DNA of 64,000 nucleotides from Rhizophagus clarus (lineage: Eukaryota; Glomeromycota; Glomeromycetes; Glomerales; Glomeraceae): assembly GCA_015698045.1 (NCBI GenBank), contig BLAL01000239.1:806001-870000 (forward strand), read 5' to 3'. Positions within the stretch are counted from its first letter, which is position 1; every line of letters begins with the position of its first letter. Shown here one piece after another: positions 44,200-56,545 of this stretch. A program made the position numbers and the translations under genes. Below the pieces are notes generated by a model that was given only the letters and a program-made list of their open reading frames with translations, had not been told where the DNA came from and ran no database searches.

Positions 44200-44920
44200 T
44201 AGAAAAATGAAAGTCGGTTTTGAAGTACCAATTAATAAACGTATCACCAAAATTTAAATACATCACGCTACAGTCAGTAAATCGAAAAATTTTACGTCTT
44301 ATTGATGATGCAGGACCTCGCTTTAATCTGCAACCACTTGAAGATATTAATAATAGAGACATACCAATTTTAAGTGATTTAAGCGAAAAAGATTGTAATA
44401 TGAGTGAATAGATAATGTTTTTGAATCATCAAAATCTGTCTAAAATAGGAAAAGAGGATAACCTGACATCATTAAAATTAATAATATAAAGTTACATCGC
44501 ATTTTCAATCCATGGTTGTAGAGATAATTCAAACGGAATTTTGATTCACCAGTTTGATAGAGAAATTAATCGAGAAAAGTAAGTCAAAAAAAAATATTTT
44601 GTTTTAAAAATTATATTATTAAGGGTTTTATTTTAGTAATAAGGTAATGTCAAAGAAGTTATTGATCATATTGCAGAATCATGGAATAATGTTACAGAAA
44701 CAAATTATTCAGAATTGTGAAGAAATTGAGTATCTTACTATCTTTCCAGAATTTACTAGAAGCTGCCGATGTACGTAGTTATTTACAACCGTAGCTATTC
44801 TTACTGGTGCAATTCGAAAAAACGATGATAGTGATACTTCAGATGAAGAATTAACATTTAACATTAATGATTTACGTATTTTTGGAAAATATTTTCACTT
44901 AACAAAAGTTTAAAGAACAA
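44200..44920 (+). pseudogene. Decayed pogo/Tigger-type transposase C-terminal half
   Basis: Remnants in order. RKILRLIDDAGPRFNLQPLE corresponds to the second-Asp block (family form LLIDNAGPH). SHFQSMVVEII corresponds to the SHLQPMDAGII block. NVKEVIDHIAESWNNVTET corresponds to the block before NCWxKTGI in Tigger transposases. An acidic tail DDSDTSDEELTFNINDL follows. Several stops and frame changes separate them. The catalytic first Asp and DNA-binding domains are not seen, and no TIRs were found. Family forms are from general knowledge. Confidence 0.6.
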
Positions 44921-45040
44921 AATTTTTAACTTTTTCGGTTATTTCAAAAAAAAATGGGTTGTATTTTTATCAATAAATGTATCAATCATAATCATTAAAC
45001 TTAATTTAAAAAAATTATTTTACGTTAACGATCCTTATAG

Positions 45041-45310
45041 ATGTTTCGCTACACTAACTTTAATGGGATAAAAAAATTCTTACAATACTATATGTGGAAG
45101 GACAAAGAACACTTTCCTATTATCACAGCGTTTGACGGTTTTGAGACGTGTGATTGTAAGGGAGGGCCAAGAACGACTGTACATATATCTGAGAAATTTA
45201 TTACATTCTATTTGAATTCAAATTGTTATCGTGTCAGTGGTGATAACGTGGGCAACTGCAGTACTCGAAACATACGAAATTATAAGCTATTATCAATACA
45301 AAAAAAATGA
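45041..45310 (+). CDS. Possible coding exon, 89 aa, unknown
   Basis: ATG at 45041 directly follows CTTATAG, a good acceptor, so this may be an internal or terminal exon rather than a gene start. The sequence looks protein-like: KKFLQYYMWKDKEHFPIITA, FDGFETCDCKGGPRTTVHIS and YRVSGDNVGNCSTRN, with four cysteines and NCS sequon-like sites. It suggests a secreted or extracellular segment, but no family is recognised. It lies in the spacer between transposon copies and may be a captured fragment. Confidence 0.35.
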   Translation: MFRYTNFNGIKKFLQYYMWKDKEHFPIITAFDGFETCDCKGGPRTTVHISEKFITFYLNSNCYRVSGDNVGNCSTRNIRNYKLLSIQKK

Positions 45311-46085
45311 TTTTTTTTGTGAGCTAATAATCAATATTGTAGCACCATTTATTTAATGCGGGTTAAACTGGAATTTATTTTTTTCTGTAGCGGAGGAATA
45401 GTGCTCTTTGAGCAGTATCCGGCTTTTCCCGTTTCATGAAATTTTCTTAGTTCAATCTGTCATCATTTTATTATCTTGTTAGGCACAGTAATCGACAAAT
45501 ACTAGCCGAAAAAATTTGTCTCCAGAATAAGAAACCCAAAAAATTGCCTATAAAAGAAAAAAAGAACTTTTAATAACAAGTTCGTTGAAAGGAGGAATAA
45601 AAAAAAAATAATAAATGAAATTATAAACTTACCGAAATCCAGGAGTTCTGAAAGAATCGTCTAATAAACAGAAAGCGAATTGTTAGTAACAAGTTCATTA
45701 AATAAAAAAATCTATTCGAAGATATTACACATGTACAATACATTAACCTTACAAACCTGCCCTTCACTATAAGCAGGTAGAGGCCCATTAGTGCCTATAG
45801 GAGAAACCATTCAGTTGCTATTCCCTCCACCTGTTAATAGTGACAAAAAGAGGGAGTCATCAGTAGTAAGGCTTAATTATAAAAATTTATAATAAAAATT
45901 AATACTGTTGATATACACTTTTAATTTGGTGTTAATCAATAATGTTAACATATTAAACAACTAATAGTATTGAAGGTGCTAATTAATATTGTAAATCATG
46001 TTGAACAACTCGATGGTGTTGATTAATGTGTATACTGGTGCACATCAACACTTCCAAAATTTCCTGATATATACCTAAGAATGAA
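45311..46085. other. Spacer with a splice-flanked 28-nt module
   Basis: Minus-strand 45660-45633 is preceded by TTTATTAG and followed by GTAAG. 45755-45870 is less AT-rich ('cctgcccttcactataagca' and so on) without a frame. Direct repeats around 45935-46030 contain 'gttgatta' and 'attaatattg'. Confidence 0.4.
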
Positions 46086-46089
46086 ATAA

Positions 46090-46510
46090 TTACTTGTTAA
46101 AAAAGTTTTTGTTAAAAGTTTTATTGAAATCAAAAATTTTTTTTTTATAATAAAAATTGGTTTTTTGCGGATTACACAAAAATTCCCTAAATAATCGTTT
46201 TTTAACTTGATATACCTTTTTCTTCTAAAACTATATTGATAGGTATATCATAGTGATGGTATTCCCATGGAATTTGCAGAAATTTATCGGGATCTGTGCA
46301 AATTTTACATTAGTAATACTGTATAAGTCTCATAAAATTCTGTGTAATGGTTAATTAACCTCCATCACTGGGTATATGCAAAAAAAAAAAAAAAATATTA
46401 CTAAAGTGGAACTATTAATTTACTTAATTTGTATAAGCATGTTATTAAAAATTTCTTTTTTAGCTACATGATGAAATATTGCACCATTTCAATTATGATT
46501 AGCAAATGTT
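46090..46510. repeat. Dispersed repeat (inverted partner of 32390-32790)
   Basis: Reverse-complement blocks of the 32-kb repeat, interrupted by the small hAT-like MITE at 46251-46371. Confidence 0.65.
46251..46371. mobile_element. Small hAT-like MITE, about 120 bp
   Basis: Left end TAGTGATGG and right end CCATCACTG are inverted; flanks GTATATCA and GTATATGC agree at the first six positions. The interior is non-coding. The imperfect duplication suggests age. Confidence 0.5.
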
Positions 46511-46646
46511 GTGACATTTCCAATAACTGCAACTTATATCTGGAGTTACGTCAAATCATGTGAGACAAACGGTGACAAATAAATTGATGTAACCTCTAAT
46601 TTCGAAAACCCCCCTTTTTCTCTTCTTTCTTATTGCTTGACATACT

Positions 46647-46776
46647 ATGGCATGTTCAAAGATATTTTCAGAAGATTTACCAGAGTTGTTAAATGAAATT
46701 ATACAATATTTTCATAATGATTATAAAACATTACATTCGTGTATATTGATCAATAGATTATGGTGTCGTTTAACGA
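46647..46776 (+). pseudogene. F-box protein N-terminus truncated by the transposon
   Basis: The ATG frame reads MACSKIFSEDLPELLNEIIQ, YFHNDYKTLHSCILINRLWC and RLT, which is the F-box (LPELLxEI..F..D..TL..C..VNR.WC) as seen in the very large AMF F-box families; F-boxes bind Skp1 in SCF ubiquitin ligases. The frame is intact to 46776, where the transposon left end begins. The rest of the gene (LRR-like region expected) is not present at 60677 or 41532, so the gene is lost here. It was probably functional before the event. Confidence 0.8.
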
Positions 46777-46965
46777 CACCCCATCCGACCGATCAACAAA
46801 GGCTCTAACCTTACATTTCATGTCTTAAGTGCCTAGGTTATATCCTTCATGGTCCACCCATGGTTTCAACTCATGTCCGGGATACAACTTGACTAACATG
46901 CTATGTCATGGATAAAATACCCGTGTGCTACTAGTCATTCATAAGGAAATTCAACATCTCTTGTT

Positions 46966-47593
46966 ATACCCTATAAAAAATAAATGTCCGGAAAATGTTA
47001 TCAAAAATGTCTGGAATATGTCCGGAATAAATCTGATGTGTCTAGAAAATGTCCACTTTTTTGGTACATGTCTGACACACTTCTAATACTTAAAATTTTG
47101 ACATGTCCTAACATTGTCCAGAATTCGTCCAGTATTTGTTCAGTATAAAATTTTGGACAAATTCTGGACATAGTAAAAAAACCAGATAGACAAATTCCGG
47201 ACATGAAAAAGTTCAGGACAAATTCTGGATACTATTTCCAAAAAAGGATAAATTAATTTTGTAAAAAAATGCAAAAAGCAAAAAACTGACATTCAAAACC
47301 TTTTCTGTCGTACTAATTAAAATTGCAGAGCAGGCAAAAATACTATATATCTATGATATAAAATTTTGGGTTAAGGAATAATAATGATCATCCATCCATT
47401 GATCATCTTTTGTGGCAAATTTTACGAAAATACATTTCCGAACAATTTCTGGACAATTTCCTAATATCCCAAAAATGCAGTGTTTTTGGAACAGTTTCAA
47501 ATACACAGTGTCCAGAATTTCTGGACAATATTTTAGATAATTTTTCTGGACATTTTCTGGACATTTTCCGGACACTTATTTTTTATAGGGATA
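46966..47593. mobile_element. MITE with 29-bp TIRs and 3-bp TSD, 622 bp
   Basis: The body is 46969-47590. The ends CCCTATAAAAAATAA continue into (A/G)TGTCCGGAAAATG on both sides. ATA is duplicated at 46966-46968 and 47591-47593. Copy 1 has the empty site (near 35323-35335), which fixes the boundaries. The subterminal regions are filled with 'tgtc(c/t)gga' motifs. A 3-bp duplication would suit CACTA- or Harbinger-type elements; ends are not canonical for either. Non-coding. Confidence 0.85.
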
Positions 47594-48010
47594 GTTTGTA
47601 AATGATAATCCTATTTATCAAGTGCAGACATTTATGTCCGTGATATTTGTTGTCAGATGCTCATGATCCTCTTGTCAGACACAGACATTTATTTCCGCTA
47701 CGTTTGTTGTCTGTTGCTTACGATTCTTCTTGCTAGGTACGGACATTTATGTCTGTGATGTTTGTTGTCAGTGTGCTTGTTGTCAGGTACGGATAATATT
47801 TGTTATCAATTGTTCATAGTGCTTCTTGTCAGATACGGACATTTATGTCTGTGATATTTGTTGTCAGTTAGGTACCGGTGATGTTTGTTTGCTTATAATA
47901 TTTCTTGTCAGATATAAGCATTTATGTTCATGATATTTGTTGTCAGTTAATTAGCTCTTGTTTATGATATCTTTATTAACAGACATAGACGTTTATGTCT
48001 ATGATTTTCT
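47594..48010 (+). repeat. Subterminal palindrome array, left TIR of copy 2
   Basis: Counterpart of 35340-35745, with several 'ggacatttatgtc' palindromes, some degraded. Confidence 0.8.
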
Positions 48011-49196
48011 AATTTTTTTAGGGGAAATGTATCAATGAAAGGTCACATGATAAACGTTGGAATAGAACCAATGTGGTTAAATAAGTTAGATTAATAATAA
48101 TTACCAATATTGTTAAATAACAGTTGTTACCTTTTAATTAAACAATACTAGATTATTTATTGTAAATTTTTAAAAGACATAATTCTATTATATCAATAAT
48201 TAATAAAATAAAATCTATACAAATAGCAACAGTAAAGTTTCGCAAAAAAACTTTTAATCATCCATCAAAACTACAAAAAAAAAACAAAAAAAAAAAAATA
48301 ATAACTATTAATCGATGTTATTGTTAAAAAGAAAAAAAATGGGGAAATTTCATAAAATTATAGTAAATAAATTATGACTTCCTTCTGATCAATATTTGTT
48401 TTTGATCTTTATAATATCGGACTACATCTAAATATAATATTTTGTGCGGTCATGACACAGTACTTCTTTTCTTATAAGCTTGCAAATCTTCAATGCTGTA
48501 TTGGTCTAATTTCTGTAGTTTTAGTTTTCTATTAATTTTATGAAGTAAACTTTAGTTTATTTTTAAAAATTTCATTCCCTATTATTTCCTTTAAATCAAA
48601 CTCTTTCTGAAGCTTTTTCAACTCATATATTTAATAACAAGTTAAAACGTTAATATATCTTTATTATTGACCAATTTTTTCTTGGAGTTTCCATAATAAT
48701 AAACAAAAAAGCATTAATTTCATGTTGGTCTTCTGTTAGAGTTAAAATTCAGAACTTTTATAAATGAAAAAATATTTTTTTTTTGTCATTTTGGTTCTAT
48801 AATAATTAATTTTGTATCAATTAAAAACAAAGATTAGCTAATCATAATCAAATAGATTATTATAATTAAACACATGACTATTTTTTAATAATTTGCAAAA
48901 AATATAAATTGTTCTATAGTTTCAGACCAATAAACAATTTGATACGTGTCTATATATCATATCGATATGAATAATAAATTTAATACGCAACAATACTTTG
49001 TGTAATTTGTGCATAATTTTATTGTAATGTCCTTTTTGTTTACATCTAATTAAAAGCATAATAAATATTCTTTACATTGTTTTAACTATTTAAAAAATTC
49101 ATGTTCGTGTATTAATGATAATATTTTGCAAATCACTGATCAGTTTGGCAAAAAATAAAAATTTAATTTTTTTTTTTTTTAGATAATGATCATAGA
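48011..49196. other. Interior of copy 2 with the Ginger empty site
   Basis: Matches 35750-36650 and then 39431-39685 of copy 1. The junction 'acgtgtctatatatcat' around 48943-48960 is the uninterrupted target of the Ginger element. No gene. Confidence 0.75.
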
Positions 49197-49231
49197 TCAG
49201 TTTTGTGGAGATCAACTAGAGTCATACCCTA

Positions 49232-49252
49232 GGGCCGGCCTGAGGCCGGCCC
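49232..49252. repeat. GC-only hairpin, 9-bp stem
   Basis: GGGCCGGCC-TGA-GGCCGGCCC in a highly AT-rich region. On the minus strand it is followed 12 nt later by CTAG (49219-49216) and then T, the layout of a classical Helitron 3' end, although it lies near the left end of the insertion. Confidence 0.75.
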
Positions 49253-50150
49253 TTACTAAGAGTATGCAGAAATAAAAGTATTGGATTTAATGTTCATTTG
49301 AAATAAATGAATAATTTAATTTATTATTTTTTTTTACATTTCGATTTAATAATCTTGCCTTAAAAGAAGAAATATTAACACACAGATAATCTTTTGTTGG
49401 GCGTTTATTACAAAAGTAGTTATTTTTATGTCAATCATTTGTCAATCATTTTATCAATTTATCAAATTTATTAATTCGAATATATGTACATCATTTCTTA
49501 ATTTGATATTTTACCCACATGCAGAATTGCCGCGAAATTAAAAAAAATTTCCTTTTTGGTAAAAAAAGGTCCATCAAATCTTATATATATGTTATGTACA
49601 TGTACATAGACAGTCAATCATAATGGAAACTTTTTGTGCTGAATTTAACTGTGCTACTAAAGATGAATGTTGATTTGATAGATCATGAATAAATCACATT
49701 TTTTAATGTTATGTCAATCAATTTTTGCTCTTGCACAAAACAAAATTTAATATTTTGACAATATTATTATTTACAATTAAAAACTAATTTATTTAATAAA
49801 TAACTACTAAATTTGTTATGCACAGGTAAAACAGTTCAACCAACATGATTGGAGTAAAATTTTCAATTCATACTATTAATATGTAAAATAAGGTGACTGG
49901 ATGCCGATTTGTCATCATTAGACAGTATGGTAGCGCAGCAGATATATATGAACAAACCTGCCCGCAGGGCTGTCCTTAAAAAAAAGAAAAATTTGCAAGA
50001 ATTGCGAATTTTTCTTAATTTGATAATAAAAAAAACGATTTTAATTATCATTTTTTAATAATAATAATAATAAAAAACGATTTTAACTATCATTTTTAAT
50101 AATCGTTTTTAATAATTATAATAAAAAAAGTTAATAAAAACATCGTAAAA
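49253..50150. other. Helitron insertion, left non-coding part
   Basis: AT-rich, no sustained frame. 'cctgcccgcagggctgtcc' near 49959 is a small GC hairpin. It runs into ATA-rich repeats at 50030-50120 before the array. Confidence 0.5.
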
Positions 50151-50159
50151 TTAATTGTT

Positions 50160-52020
50160 TTAATAAAAATGTTGCGAAACGTTTTTATTTTTTTTAATTT
50201 AACGAAAAAAACTGTTTCGCAACGGTCTTTAATTATTTTAATAAAAAACGTTGCGAAACGTTTTTTATTTTTAATCTAACGAGGAAAACCGTTGCGAAAT
50301 GGTTTTTACTTTTTAATTTAACAAAGAAAAAAACTGTTTCGTAACAGTCTTTAATTGTTTTAATAAAAAACGTTGCGAAATGTTTTTGTTTTTTTATATT
50401 TAACGAAAAAAAAACCGTTTCGCAACAGTTTTTAATTGTTTTAATAAAAACGTTGCGAAACATTTTTATTTTTTTTAATTTAACGAAAAAAACCGTTTCG
50501 CAACGGTCTTTAATTAATTGTTTTAATAAAAAACGTTGCGAAACGTTTTTTATTTTTAATCTAATGAGGAAAAACCGTTGTGAAATGGTTTATTTTTTTT
50601 TATTTAACAAAAAAAAAACCGTTTCGCAACGGTCTTTAATTGTTTTAATAAAAACGTTGCGAAATGTTTTTATTTTTTTTAATTTAACAAAAAAAACCGT
50701 TTCGCAACGGTTTTAATTATTTTAATAAAAAACGTTGCGAAACGTTTTTTATTTTTAATCTAACAAGGAAAAACCGTTGCGAAATGGTTTTTACTTTTTA
50801 ATTTAACAAAAAAAAAAACCATTTCGCAACGGTTTTTAATTGTTTTTAATTATTCTAATAAAAAACGTTGTGAAACGTTTTTTATTTTTAATCTAACGAA
50901 AAAAACCGTTGCGAAATTGTTTTTATTTTTTAATTTAGCGAAAAAAAACTGTTTCGCAACAGGTTTAATTGTTTCAATAAAAAACGTTGCGAAACGTTTT
51001 TATTTTTTTTTATTTAACGAAAAAAAACCGTTTTGCAACGGTTTTTAATTATTTTAATAAAAACGTTGCGAAACGTTTTTATTTTTTTTAATTTAACGAA
51101 AGAAACCATTTCGCAACGGTCTTTAATTATTTTAATAAAAAACGTTGCGAAACAGTTTTTATTTTTTTAATTTACCCGTTTCGCAACGGTCTTTAATTAT
51201 TTTAATAAAAAATGTTGCGAAACGTTTTTTATTTTTAATCTAACGAGAAAAAACCGTTGCGAAATGGTTTTTACTTTTTAATTTAACAAAAAAAAACCCA
51301 TTTCGCAACGGTTTTTAATTGTTTTTAATTATTCTAATAAAAAACGTTGCGAAACGTTTTTATTTTTTTTAATTTAACGAAAAAAAAACTGTTTCGTAAC
51401 GGTCTTTAATTATTTTAATAAAAAACGTTGCAAAACGTTTTTTATTTTTAATCTAACGATGAAAACCCGTTGCGAAATGGTTTTTACTTATTAATTTAAC
51501 AAAGAAAAAACCGTTTCATAACGGTCTTTAATTATTTTAATAAAAAACGTTGGCAAACCATTTTTTATTTTTAGTTTAACCATTTCGCAACGGGTTTTAA
51601 TTATTTTAATAAAAAACGTTACGAAACAGTTTTTATTTTTTTAATTTACCCGTTTCGCAACGGTCTTTAATTATTTTAATAAAAAACGTTGCAAAATGTT
51701 TTTATTTTTAATCTAACGAGGAAAAACCGTTGCAAAATGGTTTTTACTTTTTAATTTAACAAATAAAAAAACCGTTTCACAACGGTTTTTAATTGTTTCA
51801 ATAAAAAATGTTACAAAACGTTTTTATTTTTTTTAATTTAACGAGAAAAAACCATTACGAAATGGTTTTTATTTTTTTAATTTAACAAAAAAAACCATTT
51901 TGCAATAGTTTTTAATTACGAACCAGTTTTATTTTTTAATTTAACGAGAAGAAACCGCTGCGAAATGGTTTTTATTTTTTTAATTTAACAAAAAAAAAAC
52001 CGTTTCGCAACGATTTTTTT
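50160..52020. repeat. 1.9-kb inverted-repeat array (CGTTGCGAAACG)
   Basis: The array consists of CGTTGCGAAACG and its reverse complement CGTTTCGCAACG alternating, separated by A/T runs such as 'tttttattttttttaattta' and 'tctttaattattttaataaa'. The basic pair period is about 75-90 bp, with a higher-order pattern near 165-170 bp and roughly two dozen pairs in all. Members vary mainly at CpG positions (CG to TG or CA). Reading frames inside are repeat artefacts. It stops about 430 bp before the Helitron gene. Confidence 0.88.
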
Positions 52021-52157
52021 CCGTTATTAATATATATAAATGTCCCAAATGTCCTTGGACATAACAAGTCTTGTCCAAGAACTTGGACTATCCCAGACTG
52101 TCCCATTCAACATAGCTGTCACATATAATTGTCGCATATAGTTAAATTAAATAATTG

Positions 52158-52320
52158 ACACGTAATTTAATTAAAGATCATCACGTAATTTAGTTGTAAA
52201 TCATCACGTAATTTAGTTGTAAATCATCACGTAATTTAACTGAAAATTGGCACGTAATTTAATTGAAAATCATCACGTAATTTAATTGAAAAATTAGCAT
52301 GTAGTTTAATCAAAAATCAA
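52158..52320 (+). repeat. Iteron-like 23-bp tandem repeats (about 7)
   Basis: The unit 'tcacgtaatttagttgtaaa' plus 'tca', with variants at its centre, runs in seven copies. It ends about 130 bp before the Rep-helicase ATG. Spacing and position resemble iterons bound by rolling-circle Rep proteins; that role is inferred. Confidence 0.75.
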
Positions 52321-52450
52321 CATATATGTAGTATAACAAATAACATTATAAATACATGCTTTTTTGTTTCATTGCTACCAAAATAATTTTTTAAAGCATA
52401 TCTTAAAAAACTTTTTTTAAAACACACCTTAAATTCAATTATTCATTATT

Positions 52451-55400
52451 ATGGATTTAGATATCATTCGTTGGAGAGTTGAATTATCTGATAATGATTC
52501 TGAAACTCTTTCAGATTATGAAGATTTTGATAACTCATTACTTTCAAGTTTTGCAATTCGTCAAAATGCTAATACAAGTCATTCTCGCATTCCAGTTCAG
52601 GATTCTTTCTCTTCATCTTCTGATACTATTATTAGAGCCTATTTTCCACCTTGGAATCCTTCTAAAAAATTGCTTAATCTAAAGAATCATTTTAATGAAA
52701 ATATTCTTACTCAATATCCATGTGTTCCATGTAGTTATTGTTCCCGTTTACAATATCCAACAAAAGCAAAATGGGAATTATATGATGAATCTATTCAATA
52801 TCCTTTAAAAGTAGTTTATCAAAATATTTCACAAGTTAAATTGATTTTTCATACTGATGACACAAAACCTAAAAGAATTGCAACATGTCCTTCTTGCTAT
52901 AATTCTAACAATCATATTAAAATACCAATTCCTGATCCAATTCCTGATGAAATCTATAATGTGCCTCTATATCACCGAATTTATCTTTCACCGATTCACC
53001 TTAGCTGTTCATTAGGTAGAGTTTCAAATACAAATGCTTACACAAATTATCATCACTTAACTGGAACTTTTAAATATTCAAAAAATATTAATGCTCTTGC
53101 ACTATATTCTGGTACTGTTGGTGCTATATTAGATAATAATCAGCCTAACTCATGGTATCATCCTTTACTAAATGATGCAGCAATGTGGTTACGTAATAAT
53201 AATCCTTATTTTAGACCATATCAAACTGTAATAAATCGTGGTACATGGAATGGACCACCAATTATTTTTCCAACTGCATCACTTAGTAATAATTCACAAA
53301 ATCAAACACCTAATACTAATTTACGTCCATCTGCAGTAGTATTACCTCCTTATGATTTTGATACAGAAATACACAATGAAGATTTTCATTATTCTCGACT
53401 AATGGCTGGATTTTTGACTGATCCTAATAATAAAGAATTGCCAATACCATTTTATGATAAAAATATTGAACTACTATTATTTCCTGATCTTTTTCCATAT
53501 GGCAAAGGCTTTTATATAAATGAAGATACAAATCGGCGCTTTAAAGATAGCTTGGGCAATTATGCAAAATCATTATTACTTTGCCCTGATCCTAGATGGC
53601 GTTTATCATGGTATTGGCCTCATTATATTTATTTATCACTTGAAAAGTTAAGAAATCATCAAAATAGAACTAGAATATTAAATCAGCATAGTACTTCTTT
53701 ATCACATCAATTAATAACTGCAGATTTTATTACTAATAGTATTTATACTGGACGTCCTATTATTAATGAAACTAACACAACAACTGTACCTTCTTATATT
53801 AGAACAGGAGATTCTTATTTTCGTCAAAAAGAACATCACATTAATACAATGGTTCAAGCATTTGGTCTTCCACAGATTTTTTATACTATGACTATGGCTG
53901 AAAGTCACTGGTCACATTTACATAATATATTATCAAAAACTGACAATAAAGATACTTTACCTTCTAACCGTCCCTTTCATACTTATTTACATTATCATCA
54001 CCGTTTATCATCAATACATCAATATCTTTAGAAAAATCCAAATCTAACAAATTGGGGTAATTGGTTACATCATTTTGAACGAGATGAATTTCAAAATCGT
54101 GGAGCAATACATACTCATGGTATTGCCTATTTATCAAAATCAATTCCTGAATTAATTAACTCTAATGTTATTAGAGCAGATATGCCTGATCCCAACTTAG
54201 AACCTGAATTGTATGAATTAGTTAAAAAACATCAAATTCATACATGTGATTCCCGTTGTGGTGGTCCTGCACCACTTGGATCAAGATGTAAAAAAGGATT
54301 TCCACAACCTTATTCAAATATTATATATGAAGATCCTAATTCCTTAAGATATATTTATCGTCGTACTAAAGAAGAAGATTTATATATTGTACCATATCAT
54401 GCACCAACACTATTTTTATGGAATGGACATGTAAACTTTCAGTATGTAACAACACGTCAATTTGCAAAATATATGACCAAATATGTAACAAAATCTGAAC
54501 CTTCAGAGTATTTTGATATTACTGAACCTAATGCATTTCGAAAACATATTTTAGCAAGACGTCTTGGATCTATGGAATTAATGATACTTCTACTTGGATA
54601 TTCAATATGCAGATCAACAATTGCTGTTGAATTTCTTCCTTCTATTCCTCCTGAAGTAAGAAATAAATCAGTTAAACCACCATATGTATTACAACAAGAA
54701 GAACAATTATCTCCATACTGGGATGATGCAATTGATAAATATTTTGATAGACCTATTGATAATGAATTTAATGATATGATTTACCCTTTTTATCATCGTA
54801 ATTATATTATACAAAATAAACAACCAGCAAATGGAATATATTATATGGATAAAAAAAATCGATTTGTAAAAAAACGGCAAAAAGAAATTCTTGTACGTTT
54901 TCAACATTTAACTGTTGAACATTCAGAATCCTTTTTTTATCAACAATTATTACTTAGAATACCTGCTCAAAGTGAAGCTGATTTAAAGAAACATTATTTA
55001 ACATATAAAGCTCGATTTGAAGCTGAATTTCCTGAAGAGTATTCTTTAACTTTAAATTATGTACAAAGTTCAACACAATCTCATATCCAAAAATATACAA
55101 GAAATTATCAAAATTTAATTGATAATTTAATAATTTCATTGCATACTGATTTACAAAAATTAATTAGAAATCAGTTACTTAGTTTATCACATCAACCTAA
55201 TATTTCAACAAATCTTTCATCTATGATATTTTCTGATGATCAATATAAAATTTTCAATATACTTATGAATACTTGGGGAAAACAAGAATATTCTAAATAT
55301 CCTTATTTCTTTTTAACTGGCTCAGCAGGTACTGGTAAATCATTTATGATAAATCAGCTTATAACTTCTTTAACTGATCAAAATAAAAAATATTTATTAA

Positions 55401-56545
55401 TGGCACCCACTGGTGTTGCAGCAAATAATATTAATGGTCAAACCATACATGCAGCACTACATATTAGAAATACTCAAAATTATTTTGAAACTTTATCTTA
55501 TTATAATATTCAGCAAAGACAAGAACTTAGTAAAATTGAAGTAATTATAATAGATGAGATATCAATGGTATCAGCAAATCTATTAACATTTATCAGTTCA
55601 TTATTTGCCAAAATAAATAATATCCCAGCTCCTTTTGGTGGAATCCCAACTTTGCTTATTGGTGATCTTGCTCAACTTCCACCTGTTAATGGGCAACAAG
55701 TTTTTTATGCTCCAGAATGGCAAGAATTTTATCCCCTTTTTTTAACTGTTTTTTACAGACAAGAAAATGATATATTATTTTATAACATATTAGAAGAAGT
55801 CCGATTTGGAAGTATAAGTTTACAAACAAAAAGATTAATTGAGGAAAAAGTATTATTTTATCAGCAAAATAATGTAGCATCAATTAATACCACATATATT
55901 AATGGATTTCGATATGAAGCTGATTCAATTAATAACTTAATATGTGGATTTCTTCCTGTTCTTAAAGATATTTCTTCAGAAACTCTAATATCAATAGCTG
56001 ATGATTACATTAATCATACACAATGCATACCAAAAGAATATGACAAACAATTTAGACATTACACTAATCTTCCATCTGAATTAATCATAAAAGAAGGAGC
56101 AAGAGTTATGTTTTTAACAAATAAGTTATTTAATGAAGAACTTTGCAATGGATCAATTGGTGTAATCACTAAATTAATAGATGAAAACCATATAGAAGTA
56201 GTTTTTCCTATAAAATCTGGAATAAATCAAGTAATAGTAGAAAAAACAACAGCTTATTTTAATTTTAATGGAGCTCCAGCACATCGAACACAATTTCCAC
56301 TTCAGAATGCATTTGCATTAACTGTACATAAGACACAAGGTCTTACTTTGCCACATGCAACTGTATCATTAGATGCACAAATGTTTGCTGTTGGTCAAGC
56401 CTATGTAGCAATGAGTCGAGCCACTTCTTGGAATAATTTAGAAATTCGCTCTTTTGATCAAGATGCAATAAAAGTGGACAATGCAATGTTAATAGAATTA
56501 GATAGATTAAAGCAAAAATTTAACTCTATGTATTCATCTGTATAA
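52451..56545 (+). pseudogene. Helitron Rep-helicase, 1364 codons with one in-frame stop
   Basis: One continuous frame from the ATG at 52451 to the stop at 56543, interrupted only by TAG at 54029-54031 (codon 527). N-terminal part: Cys pairs (CVPCSYC, CPSCY) and a Helitron N-domain with PIPFYDKNIELLLFPDLFPY. Rep nuclease: HUH motif IHTHG (H554, H556) just after the stop, and the two-tyrosine motif YMTKYVTK (Y674, Y678). PIF1-like SF1 helicase: Walker A GSAGTGKS (55319-55342), Walker B IIIDEISMV, LIGDLAQLPPV, and the motif V/VI region TVHKTQGLTL and YVAMSRATSW. Rep nicks and ligates the ends; the helicase unwinds during rolling-circle transposition. An ATG at 54182 would restart translation after the HUH motif, leaving helicase without a full nuclease. 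Otherwise very well preserved, so decay is recent, or the TAG is read through. Confidence 0.9.

Larger units (their letters stand above)
41532..44200. other. Spacer between transposon copies, left part
   Basis: AT-rich. Features listed separately: AAT/ATT palindrome (41952-42007), an acidic coding scrap (42406-42576, minus) and a GC-richer island (43010-43375). The rest has no sustained frames. Confidence 0.5.

Noticed and set aside
47001-47601. Frames of 63-74 codons at both strands
   Set aside because: Produced by the repeated tgtccgga motifs in the 622-bp MITE.
50160-52020. CRISPR-like array
   Set aside because: Units are inverted pairs with A/T-run spacers that are themselves similar; eukaryotic transposon context; no unique spacers or cas genes.
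52479-52682. Short frames inside the Helitron gene (also 53711-53908 and 54707-56661 minus)
   Set aside because: Out-of-frame or antisense shadows of the Rep-helicase frame.
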